Assembly: GCA_034509735.1 (NCBI GenBank)
Contig: JACGWO010000005.1
Location: forward strand, 25,724,383 to 25,788,382
Length of the DNA stretch: 64,000 nucleotides
Direction of reading: 5' to 3'
DNA from: Sesamum alatum
Taxonomy: Eukaryota > Streptophyta > Magnoliopsida > Lamiales > Pedaliaceae
Of this stretch, positions 42,384 through 53,977 are shown piece by piece (position 1 is the stretch's first letter; every line of letters starts with the position of its first letter). The translations under genes and the position numbers were made by a program. Below the pieces are notes generated by a model. It was given only the letters and a program-made list of their open reading frames with translations, was not told the origin of the DNA and ran no database searches.

Positions 42384-45300
42384 ATGTTGGCTACGAACCC
42401 GCTCACTCGGAAATCCCATCTTCTCTTCCGATGGGCAGCTCTCTCTCGCACGTCCACTACCCCATGTACCAGCCATATGAATGCTAACAGTAGGATTCCT
42501 GTCTGCAACCCGATTCGCCTGAACAGGAGCTTTGCAAACTGCGGTAGTAGAATTTCAACCCCTTGTACAAATGGGTTTAAAGTATTTGGGCGTCCGGAAT
42601 TTGGGTTTGAGCATTCGGGTCTCCGCTCTTTGCGGGTTTCGAGTGGCGGCGGGGGTGGCTCCGGTGGCAAAGCTGGTGGTGGGTTTGGAGGTTCTGGTGG
42701 TGGAGGTGGCAACAGTGCTGGGGGTGCTGGTGGGAGTAACTGGTCGTTTCTTTCATGGTAAAGATTCTTGTCATTTAACATAGTTTTCGTCTCTACTTCT
42801 GTATATGGTTAGTAGTTGTGAGTCTAGGACACTTCCACCGATTTGATTGAATGCATGGTTAGAGTAAACTTGGAAATGCATTTCTAGTTAGACCATTTTG
42901 TTTGACGTGATGAAGTTCTGAAAAGCATTTTTCATGTCTATCTAATGCAATTTGACATAGTCCAGACAATCGCATTGGATTATGCAATATGTTTGGCCAA
43001 AAAGAGGAAAAACTAGGGAGCAAAATCATTCACGATGCTTGCAGTAGATTTATGATGGTGGAAATGCTTATCCGAGTAAATTATGTCCTTCTGATTGTAA
43101 CACAGTAAACACGTGTCAGCTGTGATTTTCTTGGCACATAAGTTGTGCCCCTATGATTAACTTCATGCTAATTAAGGATCAATTCTCCTCCATTCATCTT
43201 AATTCTCATTTCTATGCAGGTATATGTCTCTTCTTGCCAGGTACCCTGTGACGACAAAAGCTGTTACGTCCGCGTGTTTGACTTTGGTTGGTGATCTAAT
43301 TTGTCAGGTAAACTACCTATTTTCCTCGATTCAGATTACATAATGTTTGGCAAAAATTTGAGGACTTTCTATTGAAGCCATTCTTTTTTCCCTCGTATGA
43401 AATGGGTAGAGATACCATTTTGTGATGTTGTAGCTTGACAACTTACGAAAATTATGAATTTTATCGCCTTTACTTCTGTTGTGGTTAATCCATCCTAGCT
43501 TCGGAAGATGATACACTTTAATGGTTCTAATAAGGTAGTTGCACATGTGGTCATGTGAAAAGGTGATAGATTGCTAAAGTTTAGATGTTTTCACTAAATC
43601 TGAGGAGATGAATTATACTGAATACAAGTTCTTAATTGGGGGGTGACAGAGATCGATGAAGTGAGAGGTTTTACCCCGGAGTGCTTGATTTGTACAAGGC
43701 GTGAACAAGTGTTTTGACTTTGTGATATTATAGCTGCTAGTTTTGGTTATCAATGGGTGTCATAAGTAACTAGTAAGGAGTTGTATATTTTAGGAGGGAG
43801 ATATCTAAAATGGGTTCTAGGGGCTTACATTAGTTTACAGAAGCTGCACGCAGCTTTCTACTTCAGCAGTCAACTCATGTAGAAGTAGTCCAAACCAAGT
43901 TTTATATGCTTGACAATAAATGTTTTGGGCATATAATAAAGGTAGATACATCTTACCATTGTGGTGTATATTTTTGAGGTAATTATGGTTCAAGAGTGGC
44001 TTCTCTCCCTCCTCCGGAAACTGAACATAAACATGTTCAATTTTACTTATTCCTGAAACATTATTTGTTGTCTTTCTTATAGACATATAGCCTGAAACAT
44101 TATTTGTTGTCTTTCTTATAGATACCTGCTATATGACATCAAACAACATTAATAATATAGTCACAAAATACTCCAGAGTCCAGATAATCTTGCATCCCCT
44201 TTTAACAACAACTTGCACACCACTATTTGACACATTAGTTTTGAAGTACCTTACCAAGATACCTAATGGTAGAACTTGGAAGTCAAGCTGGAAATGCCCA
44301 TATAAATTTATTACTTGGAAGAGTTGGCTTCATCAAGTTTCAAATATTAACTATCTTCTTACTTCTTCTTGTATCTTGCCTGGATTAACTCGAAGAATTC
44401 CTCTATTATGAATTATTTAATATTTTCTATGATTTACCTCAGCTCCTGATCGATCAAGTACCATCTCTAGACATGAAGAGGACATTTATTTTCACTCTGT
44501 TGGGGCTGGTTTTGGTCGGTCCAACATTGCATTTCTGGTAATGGCTTGAAATATTTCCAGTCTATCATGCCCAAGCAAATGTCCAATGTACAGTATTGCT
44601 TATGCACGAATCATCCATTCATTTTCTTTTCTAATGCCAATGCATCTGATTATCTTTTGAGGTTAAATATTAATCTCATGGTTTGTACTTAGAATCATCT
44701 ATAATTTGGGGTGATATTTCTGATGTGTTCTATACACTTATTGACAATTGTACAGCCTATATAGCAACTCAGCTGCAACTGTTTTGAATTCTGACCTTAA
44801 GGCTTTAGTGGAGCAACAATTATATTAGGTCTATATGGAGGATTAAATGACAGTTAGTCTGTATTTGTTGAAAGGGTTTGCTGGACCAAAAGTTATCACA
44901 TAATTGATTAACACAGTCGTATTTTACTAGTTGGACTATCATTTTCTATGACTAAATCATTGCTTGGGGAAGAACAAGGCTTTTACTGAAACTATTTTTG
45001 GGAGGAAACCTCGTTTTAGTGTGTCTTTATCTTCTTCAATTTGACGTCACTATTTGCTAAAGATCTAGCATAAATCTACATCTTTTTACTTGCATACTCG
45101 CAAAATGATGTTGTAAGGTTGTAAGGATCCATAGTGGTGGAAGTGTTACTAAAAGAGCTTGTATGATCAATGATGAGTATGCAGCTTCACTTATTGTTTT
45201 TATGTTCTTCCTATTAAATGACACTTTGCATGTATGATGTATCCAGTTGAGTTGATTTTGAACCTTGTAAGTGCTCTTTGCATTTAGGTGTCCTTCCCTT

Positions 45301-46236
45301 TCGTATTTCTCTTTGGTGGAGCAAATAAAGCATTGTGGAACTGAATATATAAATAAAATTAAAGTTTTATGCAAGTACTATTATAGTCCATTTTACACCA
45401 AGTATTATGATACTCCATTTATTACCTTTTCAGACTTCAATTGATTTCTCTTGTTAACTTTTAGGTATTTGTCTCTGAGTAAATTGGTCACAGCCCCTGG
45501 AGCTTCTGGTGCTTTCTTGCGGCTTCTCCTTGATCAGGTAATGTCTCTCTTTCGGTTTCTTGGTCAGATTAGGTAAATCCTAATGCAATATTAGTCGTTG
45601 TCTCAATATCCTATTTGCCCTCCTGATTACTTCTATTGACTGTGGCATTTCTTATGCAGTTTCTTTTTGCTCCCACTTTTATTGGGATTTTCCTGTCTAC
45701 GTTGGTGACACTTGAGGGAAAGCCGTCACATGTAATCCCGAAGCTCCAGCAGGTACTGTTAAACATTCTTTCTTTTGATCTACTGGTTAACCTTTGAAGG
45801 ATGCTTGGAAGAAAGGATTTGGTTTTCTGTATTTGAGACTTTTACCTTTTACTTGTAGGAGTGGTTCTCCTCTGTTCTTGCGAATTGGCAACTGTGGATA
45901 CCTTTCCAATTCCTCAACTTCCGCTTTGTGCCGCAGCAATTTCAGGTTTGGTTGAGTTCTTGGTTTTCTTAAGAGAAGAGAAAATTACTTGCTTTTTATA
46001 TCATAGAAAGTGTGAACGGCGTAACCACAAGCATACTATTAGAAAACTATGTATCCTAGGTCAAATGCAGGATGTTGTTGACTGCATTTTTCCTTAGGTT
46101 ACTGTTGTTGTCTGCCAAATTAACACATATCTTTCCCACCTCTCATCTTTAACAGGTCCTGGCAGCAAATTTTATTGCCTTAATATGGAATGTAATTCTC
46201 TCATATAAAGCTCACAAAGAAGTTCTTGCCAAATAG
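42384..46236 (+). CDS. Mpv17/PMP22-family membrane protein, seven exons, 296 residues
   Basis: Mpv17/PMP22 proteins are small four-helix proteins of organelle membranes (peroxisome, mitochondrion or plastid), thought to affect membrane permeability. Exons: 42384-42757, 43220-43307, 44443-44537, 45465-45537, 45660-45752, 45859-45945 and 46156-46236, all GT-AG; coding length 891 bases closes exactly in frame. Residues 1-50 are rich in Ser, Thr and Arg, few acidic (MLATNPLTRKSHLLFRW), like an organelle transit peptide. A Gly-rich linker follows (about residues 86-118, SSGGGGGSGG), then the domain: YPVTTKAVTSACLTLVGDLI, GPTLHFWYLYLSKLV, LLDQFLFAPTFIGIFLS, and the family signature WIPFQFLNFRFVPQQFQVLA with WNVILSYKAHKE. 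The start ATG is the first in the exon. Introns are up to 1.1 kb. No lesion seen. Confidence 0.92.
44052..44124 (+). repeat. 39-bp tandem duplication in intron 2 of the Mpv17-family gene
   Basis: CCTGAAACATTATTTGTTGT starts at 44052 and again at 44091; the second copy is complete for 34 bases. Both copies carry TTTCTTATAG, an acceptor-like end, but the coding join uses the acceptor at 44441-44442. Confidence 0.85.
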
Positions 46237-47084
46237 GTAAACTTAGTTCCCTCAATATATTGTATCTGGGTACTTTTTCATGGAAATTATTTCTGTATAT
46301 TTATATCAATGATGTGTGATTCCGAAGGAAAAGCAGATTGTGCAAACCAAATTACCTCTGATATATTTGTATTGCTGGAAATATTACTTCTATTGCTGTT
46401 GGCCAGAAGAACGAAAAAAATGTCCATAATTAGCAGAATGAATGCTGAATATATAAGGACTTAATTTATTTAATAGCTATATTTTCTTGCGCTCGTTGGC
46501 AAACTGAGCGAAACTAAGTTAGTTGCAGTTCACAAATTTCTACAACGAATTTGTTTCCATGGCTTCACGTATTTTACGCCCTTATAAACTTCATTTTTGC
46601 ATTTCCCTCTCTTTTCCTTGTCTCATACTGTTTGCTACCTGGATAGCCTTTGCCTCTTGGTCCCTACACCGAAGAATAGAGTGGACGATCAAGGTTCTTT
46701 GCAATACTTAGCAGCTATGCATGCTTTTGTAGTATGAAGATCGATTAGCTTTCACTTATATTTCTTCAAAAAGTTATTTCCTCCAAAGAGAAAGCAGAGA
46801 AATTGTTTCGTATTTTCTTGTATTCAGCTGATGCCATGTGCTGCAGGTACCTCAATAGCCTACTAATCTGCAAGACGCATAAAGGCAACGGCTTGTTATG
46901 GTCTGTGGTGCAGGTGCTGCTATAAATCATGTATATTGTATCATCAAACTTACCTCATCTATCACTCTTAATATACTTGTCATGCTCATGCACTACCATT
47001 GTTTGTTTTGTTTCCTATGATTTTTACTGTTTCTTCTATTTCGACGGTCTGGTGCAACCCGTGTTCATATTTACTAATTTCAGT
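46237..47084. other. downstream of the Mpv17-family gene, nothing recognised
   Basis: Contains the 3' UTR of the preceding gene and spacer. A 62-codon ORF at 46523-46711 has no recognisable similarity. Confidence 0.4.
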
Positions 47085-47480
47085 AAATCAGAATACGATA
47101 TATAATGGGATTGTCAGTATACTCAGACGGCCAAAGGCAGGACCCATCCTGATGCTTTGCAGTCAGGATAACACTTGAAAAGCCAGTTTCTTTGGCCACA
47201 GTAACCCACTGTGTGGCGTTTAACGCAGTGGGACTGAAAACTGAAGGGCCGACATGCCCTGTTCCCCACTCTGAGTCTGTGAAAGTGCAAGAACAGGGCA
47301 TTTCCGTGAGCTGCCATGAGAGTTGCTGTGAGGTTGGGATAGGGAGAAATGGGATTGGCGGAGGCTTTGGATTAGAGGAAAGTAAGCTTGAAACTGACGC
47401 CTGGGATTCCAGAGAATGGATTGTGATTATGAGGATAAGTAAAATGTATTTTGACGAACTGGGCTTCTGAAAATTTGGAG
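47085..47480 (-). pseudogene. FUC1-like: alpha-L-fucosidase (GH29) first-exon fragment
   Basis: GH29 alpha-L-fucosidases remove fucose from glycans in the apoplast. On the minus strand a frame reads a hydrophobic leader (KYILLILIITIHS), a proline-rich stretch, SQQLSWQLTEM, then TFTDSEWGTGHVGPSVF, NATQWVTVAKETGFSSVILT and AKHQDGSCLWPSEYTD, the N-terminal catalytic-domain region of plant FUC1. After EYTD the match ends. Between TEM and TFTDSEW the text LFLHFGxN-type is missing: about 1 + 14 bases are deleted, which happens to keep the frame open. No other part of the gene is in the window, so this is a gene fragment about 900 bp past the Mpv17-family gene. Confidence 0.7.
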
Positions 47481-48142
47481 TCTTTTTTGAAGGGTCTTTG
47501 AGTTTGCTGACAATCAGTGGCTGTGTTCTTGATCATGTTTTGCTCTCTTGAGGGGTCTGAGAGTTGACAGTGCGACAATTAGAAAGGGAGTAGGTGAGAT
47601 GATAATATGATAATAATGTGTTTCTGCTAAGTCCCAACTAATTCAACTTCTGTAACACTTCAAATATTCTGTATTCTTCAAAAAAAAAAAACAAAAAAAT
47701 CTGCTAACTAATTCAATAAAAAATTGTTTCCTACAGAAGGTGTGTGTGGCTTGAACAATATGCGATGCGTGGTCAAGTTGCAATTTTCAAAGTTTACAGT
47801 TCGACTTGGAGGGGCCAAAAGAGACCACATGATGAAATCTGCAATTCATTTATATTAGGAAAAAATAACACACTCCAGTAGCAGTGACCAAGAAGTGAAG
47901 CAAAATGGGTATTAATAATGAAGTCATCAAAAGTTTCGTGTCATAAAAGAAATGTTCAACCAGACAAGACTTTATTTATTATATGATGATTAATGTCTAC
48001 AGAGTAGACATAAACCACCTTATTCCTTGAAGATGAGAACACAGTAGGCCGTGATAAAATCTGCATACTGTTCCATAACTTTAAGAAAAAGAGAAAAAAA
48101 GGCAATTTATATTAGAATCATTGATTTTAGGTTTAATTATAT
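47481..48142. other. spacer, nothing recognised
   Basis: AT-rich with an A-run near 47680-47697. No gene. Confidence 0.4.
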
Positions 48143-48566
48143 GGTAAATTATATCTATCTCCCTTAAAATTTCGTATAATTACAAATATTCCTTTGTTGT
48201 TTGAGAAATTACAAATACCCCCTGAGGTTTGTTACCATCTAACAAATAACTTATTTTCATCTATTTTTATGGGTAAACTGACCAAAATGCCTAATGCACT
48301 GAATTATTTTTTATTTAATGCTTAAAATTTTTTGGACTATAACGCGTAGAGAGAGGTTTTTTAAGTTTTTTACACAGAGGAGAAATAATGCAATTTGCCT
48401 CGGATGATTTTTCTACAATTCTAATAAAAAATTTAAGGGCAAAATGGTCAATTTCAGGCCTTTGGTTAAACTTACAAATTTTAGGGGGGTATTTGTAATT
48501 TTTTAAACAATGAGGGGATATTTATAATTATGCTAAACCTCAGGGGAGGTAGATGTAATTTAGCCT
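48143..48566. mobile_element. MULE-type MITE with perfect 9-bp target duplication
   Basis: TAATTATAT flanks it at 48134-48142 and 48567-48575. The ends are inverted repeats of about 90 bp (left GGTAAATTATATCTATCTCCC, trimmed; right reverse complement AGGCTAAATTACATCTACC), continuing with ATAATTACAAATATTCC and ATTACAAATACCCCC. A 9-bp duplication with long terminal repeats is the mark of Mutator-like elements. No coding content. Confidence 0.85.
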
Positions 48567-48640
48567 TAATTATATGAATAAGTTAGATCTTGCAAAATTA
48601 TAGTTTTAATTTTTGTTGAATAAATTGTGAGATTAGTAGT

Positions 48641-49436
48641 AGGGATAATTACATTTACACCCTTTAGCTTATGGTCTATTTACACAAACTATCCCTATTT
48701 TTTTACACATACATTCATAAAAAACGTCAACTTTATTTACACAAACTAATATACGAGATTTTAATTCCAGGTTTCTTGTCGCTTTTTCAACTTATATAGG
48801 CCTTAATACTAATGCCACAACAGAATTGTGGGCGCTTAGAAATGACTTACTTTTAGCAAGAGAAAAAAACATTACTCATTTATCATCGAAAGTGATTCTC
48901 AATTTTTGCTGATGCTTATTGGCATGAGGGAACCAACTTCGAGGGTGCTTATACCTTTGCTCAGGGATTGCTTGAAAACCTTAACTGAGTTCATCTCTGT
49001 TAAGGCTACTTTTTGCTATAGGGAGGCTAACCGTGCTGCTAATACTTTTGCTCGATCGGTGGCTTCTCTTTCAACTCCAGACCAGACTTTTGAACTCAAG
49101 ACTTTTGATGTTTTGCCTACTTTTGCTGAAGATGTGGTTTCTACAGACTGTATCATTTGCTTCAATTAAGCATACTGCCTCACCTACTGTACTGTGTATG
49201 AATCTTTTTTAATATATATAAATATGCTGCTTTGTTAAAAAAAAAAAAAAAACTTTCTTTTCACAAATGATTCCTGTTTTTTAGAAAATTACACTTACAT
49301 CCTAAAAATATGTCAACATTATTACACAAGCTTTCCCTACCTTTTTGCTATTAGGGATGGTTTCTGTAATTATGCAAAAGGCAGGAGTAATTTGTGTAAA
49401 CAAGCTATAAGTTAGGTGGTGTAAATGTAATTATCC
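48641..49436. mobile_element. MULE-type element with perfect 9-bp target duplication, containing a LINE fragment
   Basis: ATTAGTAGT flanks it at 48632-48640 and 49437-49445. Left end AGGGATAATTACATTTACAC and right end (reverse complement GGATAATTACATTTACACC) are inverted repeats that extend inward with GCTTATGG/GCTTGTTTACACAAA-type text. The centre is occupied by a truncated LINE (about 48748-49252), so the original element was about 290 bp. Confidence 0.8.
48748..49252 (+). pseudogene. 5'-truncated LINE: RNase H end and poly(A)
   Basis: A plant L1-type ORF2 end: NATTELWALRNDLLLARE, then after stops MLMLIGMREPTSRVL and CYREANRAANTFARSVAS, the last part of the RNase H domain, closing with TAA at 49167-49169. 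A run of 16 A ends at 49250. The bases before the fragment (ACTTTATTTACACAAA near 48730) and after the tail (ACTTTCTTTTCACAAA near 49251) agree at 14 of 16, a likely eroded target duplication. It is nested in the MULE element. Confidence 0.75.
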
Positions 49437-49757
49437 ATTAGTAGTAAAACAAATAAGTTCTAAATTAATGTGGTCAAACAAATAATTTCTCCATCTATCC
49501 TCGTATCTATATATAATAAAATAAAATTATTGAAATTATTCACCTTAGCACTATGTATGTGCGCACATGAACAACCTCAATAAGCTCTATTATGCCAAGT
49601 GGAATATAACAAGTTTTTTTAGAAAATAAAAAACATTATTCAAAAGAATCTAATCCATATTATCTTTTTATCTTCGTAATGGGGAATTAACCCATTAGGT
49701 GAAAAATAATACATTCACCCAGAATCAAAAACCCCGATAAAATTCAATTATTAGGAC

Positions 49758-50431
49758 TATGTTGAAGCATTCAACAAAGCTTTTCTCTATGAAAATTATA
49801 AGAGAAAACACACATGGTTTTTTAAAATTTGTCCATTAGTTTTCCAACAAGAAGTACCAAACTGGGTATTTCAATGGTGGTTAAATTATGGTCCTCCAAT
49901 TTCTATACTCCCTAAAAATTTTCAGGATTATTATACCGAATGGATCAACTATTCGCCAAAAATTATTCAACGGAAAGATCACAAAAATGGATACAGGGAA
50001 TGGCCACATTTTTCTTCTTTGTGGAATTTTCACTCCATGGATATGGAAATGGTTACAGGAAGTAGGAATGACCCTACTAAAAATTCCTTGTATTAAAAGG
50101 AAATCTTGTTCAAAATTTTGGACCAAATTAATGAAAATAAACCCAAAAACAAAAAAAAAAAAATATATTTTTGTCAAGAAGAACTCGATGAAATGGAGGA
50201 AAAGCTTCAAGAATATATAATACTTGTGGAAAAAGAAGAAAATCAGAATCCTAGCCCCTTCGAGCAATTATCACAAAGGATCAGAAACAAATTTAAAGAG
50301 GCATCATCTCTAAAGAGCAAATGATTGGAGAATATCTCAATCAAGTTTAGAAAGACCTTAAAAGAAATCTAACAGGAATGGAGTGCCCAATGGAGACCTC
50401 TTCCAAGGACGACGAAAATAAGTCTTCTTAA
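49758..50431 (+). pseudogene. endogenous pararetrovirus-like coding fragment
   Basis: An old integrated piece resembling the polyprotein part found in plant caulimovirus-like integrations. Visible landmarks: HTWFFKICP, PNWVFQWWLNYGPP, a switch to another frame with FTPWIWKWLQEVGM and SKFWTKLMKINPK, a switch back near 50106 to CQEELDEMEEKLQ, then a C-terminal SxDxS-rich tail (METSSKDDENKSS) closing at 50429-50431. In-frame stops at about 50092, 50324 and 50350 and two frame changes break it. Its exact viral protein is uncertain, and no reverse transcriptase or coat-protein zinc finger is present. Assignment rests on my recall of this conserved pattern and on the promoter-like region that follows. 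Confidence 0.5.
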
Positions 50432-50785
50432 TCACAGGATCACGGGATTTGGCAGGAGAATCATAGGATCCATTCGAGGAACCTAATCATGAAATTCCTC
50501 TTGCAACTGCTCCAGGGAATTAGGACTGCTTTAAAAGCAAAATCAAAAGTTGGAACTTTCAAATCATCGTAAGAACAAAAGGTCGACTACCACAAGAGAT
50601 CGGAAGCATAATCTGAAGAAAGCAATTTCTCCAAAATAATAAAAGAAGGGAGCACATAAATGCTGAAAGAAGACAAAGTCAGAAGACTTTGACCACGTCG
50701 AAGACACAGACAAGTGTCACATATGCAAGGTGCTTGGAAAATTAGTCAACCACCTATCTCAAATGTTGAAGACATGTGTCACTAT

Positions 50786-50802
50786 TGACGTACCTATAAA
50801 TA
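50786..50802 (+). promoter_or_regulatory. pararetrovirus-type promoter core (TGACG plus TATA box)
   Basis: TGACGTACC is followed four bases later by TATAAATA (50795-50802). A TGACG (as-1-type) element close upstream of a strong TATA box in the non-coding stretch after the last ORF is the layout of pararetroviral genome promoters. A CA-rich start region and a T-rich leader follow. It could equally be a chance match. Confidence 0.4.
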
Positions 50803-52583
50803 TCCGCTTTCAGTTCATGAGAAGGGGAGCCCCCGGAAATACTTGTACTTGTATATCTTCATTTCCTCTCATAGTAGATAAAACCTTTATTTTGTACGTG
50901 GGTGCAAACTTACCATTTTGTAAGTTTTTCTTTAAATTATTGTATTTATTTACTGCATTTATATTCTTTTTACTTTTGCTCTTAGCCTAATGAAAGGCTA
51001 AATTTCTACTGTTGAATTATCCATGACAACGGAAATAGTATAGTTCTAACAAAAAAAAAAAGAGTATTTTAAGTCAATGATAAATATATGGGGAAAATGA
51101 ATGAATATGGAAAGGAGACCTTTAGGGTCGTTCCGTTAAATTATGGGTATGACTGAAGTCTGTATTGCCATTGTTGCCCGATTTTGTTGAATATGGTGTT
51201 GTTTGGGCTTTTGTGTGGCGTTTTCGACTGAGTTCATACTTATTAATTTAACGAAGCGTAAAAAGTTCCCAAACTTACTCTTCTCCAATTTATTTAACTC
51301 TCCTTATATCAATACATAATATTAGGATATTTATAGTTTATTATGTATCAAATAATATATTCATATGAAATATATATTCATATGAAATATAGTATCTTAT
51401 ACGAAATATCATATATCAAATATTATGGCTGCATATCAAACATCATCGCTATATTATCATAAACTATAACTAATAATCAGTTCAGATAATACTAAATTGT
51501 AATTGATATTTATATTAATGATATTTCGTATCAAATGAATTATTAACTCGAAAAAAAAAAGATAAAAAGATAATTATTTATTATTCTTCTTATTTTATTT
51601 TACGTTGCAACATTTATGTAGTCATTGTAAATTTATTCAAGGTCTTTTGAAATTCAAGTAAACTGATTTTCATAGAAACAAAGTTACTAATAATCATTAA
51701 GCTCAAGCATCTACCAAAAGACATATTAAATTGCATAAATAGATTAATAATAATAATGTTAGTGCTTTATTTAATAAAAATATATTTACTTAATGTATGT
51801 TTACTATAATTTTTCACTTTCGGGTATGGTAATTATCCTTAATAATGATTAATATTCTTGTAGTGGCGTCAACTAAATTTTTATAATGATTAATGATATC
51901 ATATTAATTAATTATCTGTCATTTATCTTGAACTATGGGAAAAAATAATTACTTTTGTACAAATCATAATTATATTATTTGAATATACTTATATGAAGCA
52001 GTATCACCTTCAAACATTAATCGAATTTATTAATTTTAGGAGTCAAAAAGGTTTAACATAGATTTTCATATTTGGTGGATTCAAATATCTGTAGAGTAAA
52101 ATTCATTTTGACAATGACTTTTGTCATTAATGTCATTTTGAAAACACAAATGACTAACTGGTACTCGAGTTTCACCATGAATATCACTTTTATACCCAAT
52201 TGATATTTTTTATTTATTTTTATTATTTTTTTTATGTAATGATCATTTTACCCTTATATATTGAAATGAAAATAATTACACTAAATTAAGAAAATTTTGC
52301 ATAAACTTCAATCAGTATTTTTTTCTTTATTTGAACTCTTTGACTTCCAAGTTTTATATTTGATTATTATACTTGATAATAATCTATTCTTCACTAACTT
52401 TATTTATAAATATTTACAAGATAGCTCATTATTTAATAATTAATTATATTAAAAATTAAAATCCAAGACGTATTGCAACCTCAAAAAAAATTAATATTTA
52501 TTCTAATATTTGGAAAACTATAATATAAAATTTAAGCTTTTGAATTTAAATTTAAGTTTTTACAATCAGATTTTAATATTTCA
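50803..52583. other. AT-rich spacer
   Basis: The first 250 bp may be pararetroviral leader. The rest is very AT-rich without a gene; ATTCATATGAAATATA is repeated near 51358 and 51376. Confidence 0.4.
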
Positions 52584-53367
52584 ATGATGCATACCGGAAT
52601 CCAGTAGCACCACAAAATATCGAGGAACCTTCACGAAAATCCCAAGATTGAAGGGGAGACTAACCTACAGAGATGGGTTAGCATTTCTATGCTTAAGTTA
52701 GTAATGTTTTACTGATAAAATAAATGGGATAACATGAAATAAATGAGAACAATGGTAAAATGGTGTTGTGAATTGTTGAAGTGTGCACAAGTATGCTGAA
52801 AATAGCTGAAAAATAGAGAGAAATCTGTGTGCAAGTGAAGTGCAAAAGTGAGGTAAGTTACTTGACAAATGACCGTGCAATCAGTCATTTTATAATGGTC
52901 CGTGTGCCCGATTTTGGAGGAGTTACATTGAATTCCATACGGCTCTGGAAACCTTAGGCAATCAGCTATCTCCTCCAATAAACCACGCATGAATCGGATA
53001 AGAATTGAGGGAGATATGACCGTTTGAATTTTTCTTGTCACATCTTCCATGTTTTCCAGGAAACTTGTTACCTGCTGAAAAAAACCTAGATTCTAGCCAA
53101 TCCTCTGGGAATGCGGACGAGATTTTTTAGTATGACGTGGCTCCACATATTGGCCACCAGTATGGCATGGAATCCTTGCTTTTTGATGACTAGGGCTCTG
53201 TACGAGACTTTTTCGTGGGCCTGCCAGGTCAATAATTACAAAAGAGGCTTTGTGGATAAGTGACTTACTTTTGGGGCCAAAACGAGCTTGGCCTGCTGGG
53301 TTGCCCTGCTTGGAGGTCCGCTCTTACCTCTTGGGCTTACCAAGTATATTTTTAAGGGGCATCATCA
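52584..53367 (-). mobile_element. 3' LTR of a third Tat-like element
   Basis: On the minus strand a purine tract GGGGGAG (53368-53374) is followed by TGATGATG, the LTR start. A TG/CA boundary is possible near 52584, where composition changes from AT-rich to mixed. The arrangement mirrors the polypurine tract and LTR start at 20567. The far boundary is approximate. Confidence 0.4.
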
Positions 53368-53709
53368 CTCCCCCGTACTCCAGTAGTACGAGACTTGCTG
53401 TTGGACTGGTGGAGTGGAATTAACTAGTCCTGCCAAGGTTAGCACAAGAGCTTTATACCTGGGTGTGTCAGTAGGGAAGGTCTTGCTGTGCTGCTTCCTC
53501 CTTATTGAGCTGAGATGAGTGATACCACGTGGATTTTGTGGAGCTTTATGTCTATCTGCAGTGAAAGAGCAATCATTGTGATAAAGTATGAAAGAGATGG
53601 AGACTTATCTGTGCGTGTCCGCACACGCGCTCCGTGATTGGGGCGTTGGCACCAAGCGAGGGAGAAAGACACTGAACCCAGCACGGACGGGACTCTTCAG
53701 TTACTAGGG

Positions 53710-53717
53710 TATAAAAG
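53710..53717 (+). promoter_or_regulatory. TATA box upstream of Transposase_28-like gene copy 3
   Basis: TATAAAAG sits 268 bp before the ATG at 53978, in an otherwise mixed-composition stretch. It would drive transcription antisense to the retroelement itself. Confidence 0.45.
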
Positions 53718-53977
53718 GCTCTCTTCTTAGGGAGGTCATCCCTTACCATCTTCGTGCTTCCAGAGTAAGTTTTATCCCCTTCTCTTCTACAAAATTTCTC
53801 ACCTCTTTCTGTAAAAACTTTCTTTGAGGACGATCTGATTTGGGTAGGTTTATGTGATTTTAGGACTTTTCCGATCATCCTTGCTTTCCTTATGCTTGAG
53901 TCTAGGTACGACTCTCTTGATTTTCCCTCCTCTATTCTTTGGTAACTACGTCGACTTGTAGTATATATAGGGATGCC

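Noticed and set aside
44133..44411. 92-codon ORF in intron 2 of the Mpv17-family gene
   Set aside because: Would not fit the exon phases, and the conserved domain continues directly from the exon ending at 43307 to the one starting at 44443.
46523..46711. 62-codon hydrophobic ORF after the Mpv17-family gene
   Set aside because: No motif, and it is not joined in frame to the gene's exons.
52698..53050. 113-codon minus-strand ORF
   Set aside because: It falls within the proposed LTR and shows no known motif.
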